From Blastomyces gilchristii SLH14081 (Eukaryota; Ascomycota; Eurotiomycetes; Onygenales; Ajellomycetaceae): a stretch of DNA of 64,000 nucleotides. Location of the stretch: positions 515,531 through 579,530 of the forward strand of contig NW_003101676.1 of assembly GCF_000003855.2 (NCBI RefSeq), written 5' to 3'. The stretch's first letter is position 1, and each line of letters begins with the position of its first letter. The notes beneath the pieces were generated by a model. It had not been told where the DNA came from and searched no databases. It saw nothing but the letters and a program-made list of their open reading frames with translations. A program made the translations under genes and the position numbers. This document shows positions 1 to 9,695 of this stretch, one piece after another.

Positions 1-290
1 TTCCCCTCTACTATCATCACCGCCTCTACCACCCCGCAATCCCTCTCTATCACTTTCACTCTTTACTTCTACCCTCTTACCACCTCTTTCATCTATCTCT
101 TCTTATCACCATCATCATCTCTACTGCTTCACAACCTCTTCTATCACTTTCATTCTCTATCTCTACTCACTGTTACCATCTCTTTCACCTCTTTCACTCT
201 CTACTCTCTCTATCACCATCATCATCTCTACTTCTTCTACTACTCTCTTTCACTCTGTATCATCTCTATCATCATTATCAGATTAATCAG
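1..290. repeat. CT-rich low-complexity arm
   Basis: A degenerate run built from CTCTATCAC, CATCATCATCTCTAC and CTTTCACTCT units. It is an approximate reverse complement of the GA-rich tract at 416-850, so the two could form a long imperfect hairpin around the 125-bp spacer 291-415. I recognise nothing in the spacer. Confidence 0.8.
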
Positions 291-415
291 AGCTGTATAG
301 ACTGCAGAGTCAGCTATTCAATCTCATTCATGAGTTCAAAGAGATATATATGACATCACATGAGATTTTATTACGAAGTATTTAGCAGTATATACTATAA
401 ACACAGAGATCAAAA

Positions 416-850
416 TGTGATAGAGATAGTAAGAGAGAAGTAGAGATAGTGAAAGTGATAGAAAAGACTGAAGAGCAGTAGAGATAGTAATGATAATAGA
501 GAGAATAGAGGTGAAAGAGGTGATAGAGGTGATAGAGGTGATAGAGGTGGTAGAGGTCGTAGAGGTGGTAAAGAGAGAGTAGAAGTGAAAGAAATGATAG
601 AGGTGATAAGAGAGTGAGTGATAAGATGAAGATAGAGTAGAGATATGAAGTGAAAGTGATAGAGAGAGCTGTGAGATGATAGAGACAGTGGTGATGATAG
701 AGATAGTAGGAGTGATAGAGGTGGTAGAGGTGGTAGAAGTGATAAGAGTGAGTGGTAAGATGGGGGTAGAGGTATGAAGTGAAAGTGATAGAGGGTGCTA
801 CGGGGCGTTAGAGGCGGTGGTTATGATAGGGGGTAGATAGAGTGGTAGAT
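416..850. repeat. GA-rich low-complexity arm with 9-bp minisatellite
   Basis: A GA-rich tract of GTAGAGATAG / GTGAAAGTGATAG units, with a short tandem run of a 9-bp GATAGAGGT unit near 510-550. It is an imperfect inverted counterpart of 1-290. The later part (780-850) keeps GG, CC and CG dinucleotides that are rare in the rest of the window. Confidence 0.75.
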
Positions 851-867
851 TAGAAGGAATTGGCAGG

Positions 868-965
868 CGCCACTACATATTCATGGATTTTTGATGAGGT
901 GCACGTGATGTCACGTTACAGTGTTTTTTGCACGGAAAAGTTGGTTTTTCTTTAATATATAGAGA
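868..965 (+). repeat. 98-bp dispersed repeat, copy 1
   Basis: Starts ACTACATATTCATGG and ends TTTAATATATAGAGAG. It matches 7972-8069, where it lies directly upstream of the hAT transposase relic. Here it stops abruptly at the truncated G2 copy (966). This copy keeps CACGTG and CACGG where the other has CATGAG and CATGA, so it is the less mutated one. It may be the 5' terminal region of the hAT element. Confidence 0.7.
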
Positions 966-3200
966 GATGAAACTCTTCAAATGCTTAGCATGTTGAATCT
1001 CAGAGTTTCAAGTGTATAATCTTCATATTAAATACTGAAAGAGATTGAACACTGTAATATCTGATATAATCAGTCACAGACTCAATTTCATAAGTGAGAA
1101 TTCTGTAAACCAGGTATAAGAGAAGTTCATATTAAATATATAAAGAGAATGCAAGAAATCAGAATAAGTAAACACAATAATCTCTTACTTGAAGAATGAC
1201 AAGATGTCAGATAATAAGTATCTTATAAAAGTATTAGAAGAGATACTTCTGAACTTTAAGCTGAGAAAATTGAAAAATAATGTTGTACTTTACTGTAATC
1301 TAGAATATATAGAAGCTTTCTATCTGAAATATTCATTTAGATGTGACTTAGTAACTTACATGTACAAGAAATTCAGTCACTTAGAAAGCTCTGAACTTAA
1401 GAATATACTTGAATCAAGAGTGTACTGATCAAGCATGACTTAGAACATCTAGATATATACTCACAAGTGCCTGAATTATCAGATTGTAAAAGAATCTAAG
1501 AAAGGGTTAGAATAGAAGAAAGTATAATATCAGATAAAATGTATAATACAATTATTCAAACAATGAGAAATAAATTCTATAGATATATTACTGTGAATAT
1601 CAAAGGAAAATCATTGAATAATTACTACTATTGACTACACTACTGACTGGTGAGTTGTGAAAGCAGATTCAGAGATGATAGAGAAGATAATAGTACAGTC
1701 TCTATATAATAAGATGAATATTGACTAGGAAATACTGTGTGAGATTCTAACTGATAATGATGTGAATCTTATAGAAGAAGTGATGAGATATTTCATGAGC
1801 TAGTTACAGATAAGATATCATAGAACAATGCTATATCATTCACAGATGAATAGAAAGATGAAACACTGGAATGAAATCTTAAGTAACATACTGATAAAAT
1901 ATCTGATGAGTAGGTCAATAAGACTATAAGATGAATATCTCAGGCAGATGCTATTAATCACACAGATTTGATAATATGCAGTCTCTAAGTGTTCATTATT
2001 CTATCTGTTGTATGAATTGTATTCATGCATTTCAGAGAATGCTTCAGAAAAGGTGAAGAAGAAAACAGTAGTTATGAATACAGCAGTCACAGTTACAGAT
2101 GCAGCAGTTGCAGATGCAGAATCAAGATTGAAAGAGATCAGTCACACACATGTAAAAGCTAATGAGTTACTTCTGAACTAAGCAATTCAGTTAAAAAGAA
2201 TATGAGACTCACTAGTTAAGTAATTAAGTCTCAAGATGAGAACATAAGTTCTCATACACAATAAGACTTCTGAGAAGTTTCAATATAGATGATTTAAGCT
2301 CTATAAAATACTCAAATCACATCTGCTGAGAACATACACATTGAAAGAATCAGAGAGATGAATCTTATACAACTTAATAAATAATTTATATCTTATAAAG
2401 ATGAAGATGTAAGACCTGAGTGAATTATGATTATCTGCAGCACTATTGTCAGTAGACTGGCCGCTGAGACCATGAATTTCATATTTGATCTCATTTGGTC
2501 TAGTCTCATACATTTCTTGGTGTGAATTCCGCTGAGACTAATCATTGAAAAAACATGTAAAGTGACTATATATCAGATCTCAAAATGAAACCATGACTTA
2601 GAAAAATTAAGAAAGTGATTTCCTTTGAGCTCATTTAGTCTCATTCTTGACATAAAGTTACTATTTTTAGACATTTTAAGGTTTTTTTAGACTATTTTTA
2701 ATTTTTTAAAAAGTAACACGTTTTGATAATACTCAAATAAGATTCAAAGTCATTTAAAGCAATAAAAATAATTTAAATTGAGAAGTGAAAATCATGATCT
2801 TATTTGAAAAATGTGATAAGAGTAGACAGTAAGTCTTACTAAAACAGTATGAGACTACTATTTAATATTAAAACTGTGTAATAAGATCAGTTGAATTAAT
2901 AATGAAATCATCGAATATTCTGATTCTGATCTCAGACACGGTCACACGGTCAGTCTAATTATCAGTGTTGAAAAAGAAGAAGCTTATGATTGAAAAGCCT
3001 TATAAAGTAAGAGAAATCATAGATACTTACAAATCAGATAATCTCACTTATTTCAATCTTTTCATAATTATAAGAAAGGAATGAGAAGCAATGAAGAAAT
3101 CAGATAAATAGCATACTTCAATAAGTGATGAGACTGTAGCTGATCATATAATAATATACTGCAGACAGCAGATATAATACAGTACAGAGTGATCTCAAAG
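966..3200 (+). pseudogene. G2 integrase (truncated, mutated)
   Basis: Remnant of the gypsy pol C-terminal part, which inserts retroviral-type cDNA into the host chromosome. The integrase zinc-binding segment is at about 1189-1530. The core follows near 1620-2000 and resembles AIDFTTDWS in copy 3; the LTDNDVNL segment carrying the second catalytic Asp is at about 1747-1770. The C-terminal part after 2150 has the VLVRNE..EKFQPRWF-like segment typical of this family. The frame is broken by many TGA/TAA stops and by the hAT derivative at 2453-2957. Sister copies are at 59786-61960 and on the minus strand near 19330-21400. Confidence 0.8.
2453..2957 (+). mobile_element. hAT non-autonomous element (MITE), 505 bp
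   Basis: Terminal inverted repeats are TAGACTGGCCG on the left and CGGTCAGTCTA on the right. It is flanked by an 8-bp target duplication: ATTGTCAG at 2445-2452 and ATTATCAG at 2958-2965, differing by one transition. The uninterrupted site ATTATCAG is present in G2 copy 3 at 61711-61718. The 8-bp duplication and TIRs fit the hAT superfamily. There is no coding potential. Confidence 0.92.
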
Positions 3201-3729
3201 CAGCAGACTTGTATATAAGTCAGATTATAGAAGAAAAAAGAATTCAGAGTTGAATTTAACTGTTTACATCAGTTCAATTATGAAGATAACAGAGGATGAA
3301 GCATCTGAAACATCTGTGAATGAATGAGATCAAGTTATCTCAGTCTCTGAGAACACTCAGAGATCAGATAAGATTAGTTTCAATGAGCTGTTCACTGTAG
3401 TAATCTAAGTAAGTGAAGAGACACAGTATAATATATGAGACAGAATCACAAGATGAAAGCTGCTGAACCTAGTCACTGAACACTGTACTATATAGACATT
3501 GTATAAGAGTAGTGACTAGCAGACAAAGAAAAAGTGTAAGAAAAGAAAAGAGAATGACTCAAGAAATAATGAATTGATAATTAACTGTAAGAGTCAGCTG
3601 TAAAAAGACAAATGTTATCATATATACGTCATTTCTTTTTCATATATCATATATTTAATCTATTTTCAATGCCACGCCACTGAAAGAAAAATGCTAAAAA
3701 TAAAGGAAATCTTAAAACTTGAGATCTGC

Positions 3730-5230
3730 AAGGAATTTGAGAGCTGTAAGTCACTCTCATAATAATATTATATGTCTCTAATTTCTCTATCACTCTGTGT
3801 ATAATATTAATATCATTTATCACAAGATTGACTGAAATGCCAATATAGAAATGTGTACATGTATGTGTAGAAAAATTAAAGAAGAGCATGAGACTTATAG
3901 AATTAGAAGTCCGAGTAGAAGAGACAGAGATGAAAGAAATAAAAGAAGAAGAGAGTGCAGAACTGAATAAATAATGATAAGAGTCACTCAGAGATGAATA
4001 CTTATAACTCAGTATGTATATAATCTTTCTCGCAGAGAAGGAAGAGAGAATGACAGAAGAAGCTTAAAGATGAGAGAGAGTAGTCTCAGCAGTGTTATTA
4101 TTTTCGTAGATTAAAATAATCTCTGATATCAGAGTAACTAAGAATCATTATTAGTATATAAAATTGCAAAATCAGAGATGAGAACAGTTACTAAATGAAC
4201 ACTCACTGATCTTAGATTTGTACACATAATTACAAGACATATAAGACTTCTCAAAAAGAGAGAGAGAAATATGAAGAAATACAGAAAGAAGAACATAATA
4301 TATGAACAGCTTATTCTCATAATACTATCTCAGACAAGATGTATAAGTCTCACATCTGTAGATATAAAAGAGTATAACATTCATGTTTCTATTTCTGAAA
4401 ACACAGATATCTTTTACCTGTATTATAAAGTCAGATAACAGATATCAGAGAATAGGCTGATACAGATCTATTATTTCAAAGAAATTCATTAGAGTGAATA
4501 TACTTATAATATTAAACTTTACAGTTGTAAAAAGTTTCTTGATATCTGTAGATATTATAATCTTATATATAATAAAACTTATAATGATTTTCTCTAGAAA
4601 AATCAGTATTAGAAGAGAAGAAGAAAAAGAAAAAGACTTATAATCTCAGTACTATTAAAGAGAGAGATAATTCTCTAATATGAATAAATAATTATCTTAT
4701 TATAAATATTTAAATGAATGTAATAAACAGTATCTGTGACTGAGCTTTAAATAATTATATTATATACAGTCTTTGTGTAATAAATTGTTCTAGAGATTAG
4801 TAAAAAGAATGAAAGTATACATACTGAGAAATATAATTCATTAAGTCTATACAATATCTCTTTGAAATGAAAAGAGCTGGTAATGAAAGTAGAAGCAGTA
4901 GCAGAGACAGAGAGAGCAGAAGTAGCAGAAGCAGAAGTAGTGAAAGTGAGGATTATAAGAACAGAAATAGCAGGAGCGGGAGAATCAGACACAGAGACAA
5001 GTGTAGAAGATCGAGAGAAAGTAGCAGAGAAAGAAATAGAGAGAGTAGAAGATAATACAGAAGACTCAGTTACATATAATACAGACAATTTCTTCATTAT
5101 CATATTCTTCAAGTTCTCAATTAATGATTTAATATTGAGATGTTCACTATCATCTACAGATATAAATCTGTCAATACATGAAGATTCTATACAAATTAAA
5201 ACAATATATCAGTATCTGTGTACATGCAAA
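3730..5230 (-). pseudogene. antisense Cys-rich gene of G2, copy 1
   Basis: Open frames on the strand opposite to gag-pol, between integrase and the 3' LTR. From upstream: a Ser/Thr-rich stretch (5112-4747, 121 codons open, starting near the MKKLSVLY box); a middle segment with RIP-type stops; a Cys-rich module around 4350-4190, where several Cys codons have become Tyr (RCET, SCLR, CNYVYKSK, CSFSN remain); and a C-terminal segment near 3889-3700 with HFYIGISVNL and VHRVIEKLET-like sequence. All parts recur in the same order in copies 2 and 3. Function unknown. The GA-rich composition could favour chance open frames over the Ser-rich part, but not over the Cys module. Confidence 0.55.
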
Positions 5231-5742
5231 ACACAATCAGAAAACACAATCAGATAACTACTGAGAAAAGAAAGTTAAGAGTGTATAAGAAAATGAAGAA
5301 AATATGCTATTCATGATAGTACATTCTGATAATTATTAGAAGATAAACAAGTTCTGATCATATTTTACAATGTATTACACTTACTGCTAACAAACTGCCT
5401 GATATAAGTACTATGATAATGCTTGTTATAAGAATGAGAGATCATTATCAGAAATGTATACAATGTAATAGATAAATGAATAGAAGATGTTAAACAGAAG
5501 AAGAGACAGAAATCTTGAATAAGATAATAACGTTCAATGATAATAATGATGATTGAAGAATGGAAAAAGTTAGTGAATGTGTAATATAATATAGTGAAAG
5601 TTTCTTTGTGAGAGTGTAGGCAGAACACTAGCTGAATCAGAGATAGACTATAAAATTACAAACACTAGCAACCTGCTAATATGCATGAAGCTAGAGCTTA
5701 TGTTATAATCACATAAGTGTGACTGAATCTGATAAGGGAGAA

Positions 5743-5906
5743 TGTGATTCGGAAGAACATATAACCGCTGAATAATAACGCGGCCGCTTTTAAACAAACT
5801 TATAAATGTAAAAGAAGCTCTAGCAGTCACTAATTTAGTATAACATGTATAAGAAGCCGGCATACGCCTGTAATCGTACGCTGGCTCAAGCAATCTTTAA
5901 ATCACA
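5743..5906 (+). repeat. G2 3' LTR, copy 1
   Basis: 164 bp, TGTGATTCGGAAG to TTTAAATCACA, matching the 167-bp LTRs at 9124-9290 and 47373-47539. It keeps a GC-rich core (CGCGGCCGC) while the adjoining interior is heavily mutated. A TATA-like GTATAAGAAG lies near the middle. Confidence 0.9.
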
Positions 5907-6068
5907 GCTTTTTAATAATGCTTTTTAATAACACTACTGTTAATTTTGAATAGATTGACTAATAATTTAAATATCACAGATTCAAAACATTACTAATGTA
6001 ATTTGTATCTTCTTTAAATAATAATAACAATTCTATAATATTTAATAAATAAATAAATCAGTTACATC

Positions 6069-6573
6069 TCAACTGATCACTAAGATTATGAATTTCATAT
6101 TTGATCTCATTTGATCTGATCTTATACATTTCTCGATATGAATCCCGCTGAGACTAGTCATTAAAAAAACATGCAAAGTGACTATATATCAGATCTCAAA
6201 ATGAAATCATAACTTTAAAAAAATGAGAAAGTGATTTCATTTAATTCATTTAGTCTTATTCTTGGCATAAAGTTACTATTTTTAGACATTTTAATGTTTT
6301 TTTTAGACTATTTTTAATTTTTTAAAAAGTAACACGTTTTAGTAACACTTAAATGAGATTTAAAGTCATTTAAAGCAATAAAAATAATTTAAATTGAGTA
6401 GTGAAAATCATGATCTCATTTGAAAAATGTGACAAGAGTAGACAGTAAGTTTCACTGCAACAGTAAAAGACTACTATCTAATGTTAAAACTGTGTAATAG
6501 TATCAGTTGAATTGATAATGAAACTATCAAAAATTCTGCTTCTGATCTCAGACACGGTTATATGATCAGTCTA
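6069..6573 (+). mobile_element. hAT non-autonomous element (MITE), 505 bp
   Basis: Starts TCAACTGATCAC, a mutated form of TAGACTGGCCGC, and ends GATCAGTCTA. A perfect 8-bp target duplication GTTACATC flanks it at 6061-6068 and 6574-6581. Same length as the copy at 2453-2957, with many more transitions. Confidence 0.92.
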
Positions 6574-6732
6574 GTTACATCACTGAATATGATACAGAAT
6601 ATTAAAACACAGTGAAGTTCAATATATAAGATAACTGTTCAGACTCTTTAATTATATTAGATAATTGATCATTGAGTATAACACTTTAATTAGAAAAAGA
6701 TTCAGATATTAAAACTATCTAATATGAAGTGA

Positions 6733-7198
6733 ACTGAGTTGAAATATATAATTGATTTACTGTTTTAATTTTATAAGATAATAAAGACAGTCTTAATCAC
6801 TTATACATCAATGCTGCAGTCAGTCTGATGAGTGTATAACAGTTTATTTACTTATCTTAAGAAGCAGTTGAATTACTTCAAAAGAAATTCAGTCTGAGAT
6901 AATACTATATCACAGACTATTATTACTGTAAGAAATAAACCTATATATTACTACAGTAAAACTGAACAATCTTTTGCAGAGTACTATACTATAGCAGCTC
7001 TACTAAATTTCTTCTATCAAGTTAATATCTACACTTCTCAAGATTGAACAGAGAAGAAATGAGACTCATATATTAAATTAGTCTGAGACTACTATAATAT
7101 TAACTATCACAGATTTGAATAAGCAGATATTCAAGATGTAAAGACAGTGAAATACAATTCTCTAATAAGTAATGATCTTTGATAATACTTTATATTTT
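6733..7198 (+). pseudogene. hAT transposase, C-terminal half (degraded)
   Basis: One frame reads through with a few TGA/TAA stops at Trp/Gln-type positions. It gives a segment with LLFQFYK, then VYNSLFTYLKKQL, then YYSKTEQSFAEYYTIAALLNFFY and DWTEKKWDSYIKLVWDYY (W from TGA). The order 'coiled helix, KxxxYYxKT, YxIAxxLxPxxK-like, W..xW' is typical of the C-terminal half of hAT transposases. The last dimerisation block is not recognisable. It lies in the element whose right terminus matches the hAT derivatives, which suggests the source of the enzyme that moved them. No catalytic residues can be assigned with confidence. Confidence 0.6.
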
Positions 7199-7953
7199 AA
7201 AGAACTATAATACTAACTTTGAAACAGAACTTATATACATTCATTACAACTGAAAATTAGGCAAAACTATATACTTATAAAACTGAATTTAACTGCTATC
7301 ATCAAGATAATCTGATGAATTTATGTACTAAAGCAATGATAGAGTTATGAAAAATTGTTAAGAGTATATAATCAACTGTTGCACAGATAATATATAATAT
7401 TCTAATAATTTCATTGACAGAGATAAGAATGAAGTGAAAGTTCAACTCAAGTCAAGATATCTATCACTATTATCAGAAATAATTCTAAGAAGAAACAATC
7501 AAGAAACTCATAATTGTAAAATATAAAATTATCAGACAGTTTAATATCTCTAATCACAGTATATCAGAGAAGTGTAGTTTTCATAACAAAGTGAAGAATA
7601 AACTTACACAAGAATGTATTTAGTTATTTCATGAGTATTATTAATAATTGTTATCAAATTCTGATTATATAAGTAATCACTGAATAAACTAAATGAGACT
7701 GAATTTAATCTTCAGTCTCAGTCTCATTCTGATTTTGAAAGAATGATTATCTTTCACAGTTTATTCTGAGAAATTACTCTCATTTCACTGTTCTTGAATT
7801 AAATCTGATCATTTTTCACATCATTTCTCTTAGAAATGATTCATTTTCAGATTTTTTTTAAGACTTGATTCTGATAGAACTCACATCAAGAAATGTATGA
7901 AATCAGATTAAATGAGATCAAATGTAAAATTCATCATCCGGGCGGCCAGTCTA

Positions 7954-7970
7954 GTCACACAGTCAGTCTA
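7954..7970 (+). repeat. 17-bp hAT right terminus, isolated
   Basis: GTCACACAGTCAGTCTA is identical in form to the right end of the hAT derivatives (compare 57178-57194). It directly abuts the reversed left-type terminus at 7953. This suggests one hAT element inserted 17 bp from the end of another; the rest of the outer element is not identifiable. Confidence 0.6.
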
Positions 7971-7971
7971 C

Positions 7972-8069
7972 TACTACATATTCATAAATTTTCGATGAGG
8001 TGCATGAGATGTCACAATACAGTGTTTTTTACATGAAAAAGTTGGTTTTTCTTTAATATATAGAGAGAT
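7972..8069 (+). repeat. 98-bp dispersed repeat, copy 2
   Basis: Second copy of the repeat at 868-965, with extra C-to-T and G-to-A changes. It is followed by about 400 bp of AT-rich sequence (8070-8473) in which I see no gene, then by the hAT transposase relic, so it may be that element's 5' end. Confidence 0.7.
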
Positions 8070-8473
8070 TTATGAATTACAATATTAATATACTTTAAAT
8101 AATATAATTTAATAAGAATTTGATAATACTCTCTTTCACATTATTGATATATTTTAAGAAATATGACAGAGATTAATTAAGATTTTTATTTACTTTCATA
8201 CATTGATAATATTCAATCGGAATTAGTACTAAAAATATAACTAAGCTAAGAAGAGTATTTTCTTTTATAATAATTCTTTTTATACACATCAGTGATCAGT
8301 TATTGAAAATAAACTATTATCTTTCTTAAATCTTTATTATATCTTCTAAATTCACTTCTTTCACTTCTATTGAAGATTTATAAACTTTTCAAGAAATTAC
8401 TGTGAATTACAAAGTCTATATTATTTATAGTTTAATACAGAATACTCTCTTTCAATTATAATAAATAATTACT

Positions 8474-9123
8474 TCATTCTTCATATCTGATTTCAGATTA
8501 TGAAATTTATGAAAAACTCAATATAAACACTAAGATACACTATGAAATAATTATTCACAGATTGTATTGCAGATTACTGAAGAGTCATCTCTCTACTATA
8601 ATCACTGTAACTTTATTCAGAAACATTCATTATAAACTGTTTATAACTCTGAAGAAATTTTCTGACATCTGAAGTCATTGAGATACAGATAATAAAAGAA
8701 AGAGAAACAGTAAATTACTACTAAGCTAATAAGTGACTCTATCAGATAATGATTTTTAATAATACTAACTTTCTAATTTGAAGAAAATTATATGAAAAGA
8801 ATAATATATCAGTACTCTGATTTCAAAACTCTTATCTAATAACTTCTATAAATAATTACTTTATATATGTATATCTCTGAATCTTTCTCTGCAATTAATT
8901 GAAAACTCTGAATTCTGAATACTTCTTTAAATACTTAATTCAAATCTTCATATCTTATATTAATTCTGTCTTCAGTTCAATTTCAAGATATACTATAAAG
9001 TGAATATACAACATTTAGAATCAGAGTTAAAGAATCATTGAAGAGTATCTCTTACAGTGAATGTATAAACTAGTATAAACAATCTTACATTTATAAAAGT
9101 GACATGATATTTCATTAATAAGA
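8474..9123 (+). pseudogene. hAT transposase, N-terminal half (degraded)
   Basis: A single reading frame runs about 215 codons with stops only of RIP type. The first part contains RLYCRLLKSHLSTIITVTLF. The last part reads VSLTVNV-x-TSINN, then FIKVTWYFINK, which matches the 'ISLTxDxWTSxNxxxFxxITxYFI' block of hAT transposases, including the region of the first catalytic Asp (Asn here). The frame is cut by G2 at 9124. After the 4-bp target duplication it resumes at 29996 with NWIYQ-ILIEFKLL, where the family has DW.Y...LI.FE.L. The Trp of WTS is a TAA codon. Confidence 0.65.
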
Positions 9124-9290
9124 TGTGATTCAAAGATTGCTTGAGCCAGCGTACAATTACAGGCGTACGCCGGCTTCTTATATATTGTACACTAAATTAA
9201 TTGGTGGCTGCTATGACTCCTTTACATTTGTAAGCAAGTTCAGAAGCAGCCGTGTTATTATCTGACAGTTATATGTTCTTCTGAATCACA
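9124..9290 (-). repeat. G2 3' LTR, copy 2
   Basis: 167 bp; on the minus strand it runs TGTGATTCAGAAG to CTTTGAATCACA. It pairs with the split 5' LTR 24631-24707 + 29902-29991 (77 + 90 = 167 bp). It contains a TATATAAG TATA-like box. Confidence 0.92.
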
Positions 9291-9695
9291 TTCTCTCTCA
9301 TCAGAATCAGTCATACTTATGTTATTATTATTATTATTATTCTTCAATTATAGATGTATGCAGTCAGAGACTATGACATCTACCTGAGAGCTTTTAGTTC
9401 TCAGGGTTTTTCCTATATCTGTAAAGTTAACTATTATACATTCATCAATTTCAGATATGCAAAATCAGAAAATTCCAGCCCAGAATACAAAAACTGTTTA
9501 CAAATTGCAGTGTTTTAACATCTTCTGATACTTTGAAACCATTTGACAATATCATGACAAAGGAAAAGAGAACACAGTCTTAAAGATAGACACATTAAAT
9601 AGATAGACAGAAAGAAATTGAAAGGAAAAGACAAAGTAAAGAAAGACTGTAACAAAACAAATTATTAAAAGATAGTATATAGCTGTTTTAACAGA

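Larger units (their letters stand above)
966..5906 (+). mobile_element. G2 Ty3/gypsy retrotransposon, 5'-truncated copy 1
   Basis: Begins abruptly in the RNase H-integrase connection; the matching sequence in copy 3 starts near 60199. It runs through integrase and a long 3' region to a 3' LTR at 5743-5906. A hAT derivative sits at 2453-2957. gag, protease and reverse transcriptase are absent. The PPT-like purine run GATAAGGGAGAA lies directly before the LTR. Heavily mutated, with many in-frame stops. Comparison with copies at 9124-29991 (-) and 47373-64000 (+) defines the family. Confidence 0.85.
5907..7953 (+). mobile_element. hAT element relic (C-terminal half), interrupted by a MITE
   Basis: AT-rich relic whose right end (7951-7953 and inward) is the TAGACTGGCC terminus in reverse orientation, preceded by GGGC. 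About 75 bp inward from this terminus resemble the 505-bp hAT derivatives before the sequences diverge. The interior carries hAT transposase-like coding (see 6733-7198). The left border is unclear: TAGATTGAC at 5951 resembles a mutated terminus, but no matching 8-bp duplication flanks it. A MITE occupies 6069-6573. Confidence 0.6.

Noticed and set aside
4867..5257. Arg/Ser-rich and Glu/Val-rich open frames on the plus strand (RS-domain-like)
   Set aside because: They are the sense-strand reading of the GA-rich repeat in the antisense gene region. They have no counterpart of equal length in copies 2 and 3, and the antisense frame is the one conserved.
5683..5906. A separate GC-rich MITE family (also at 9124, 24631, 29902, 47373)
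   Set aside because: The segments are the 167-bp LTR of G2: TG...CA ends, position next to a purine tract, and in copy 2 both LTRs flanked by a 4-bp duplication.
8070..8473. Possible host promoter or gene upstream of the hAT relic
   Set aside because: Only AT-rich sequence with frequent stops on both strands; nothing supports a gene.
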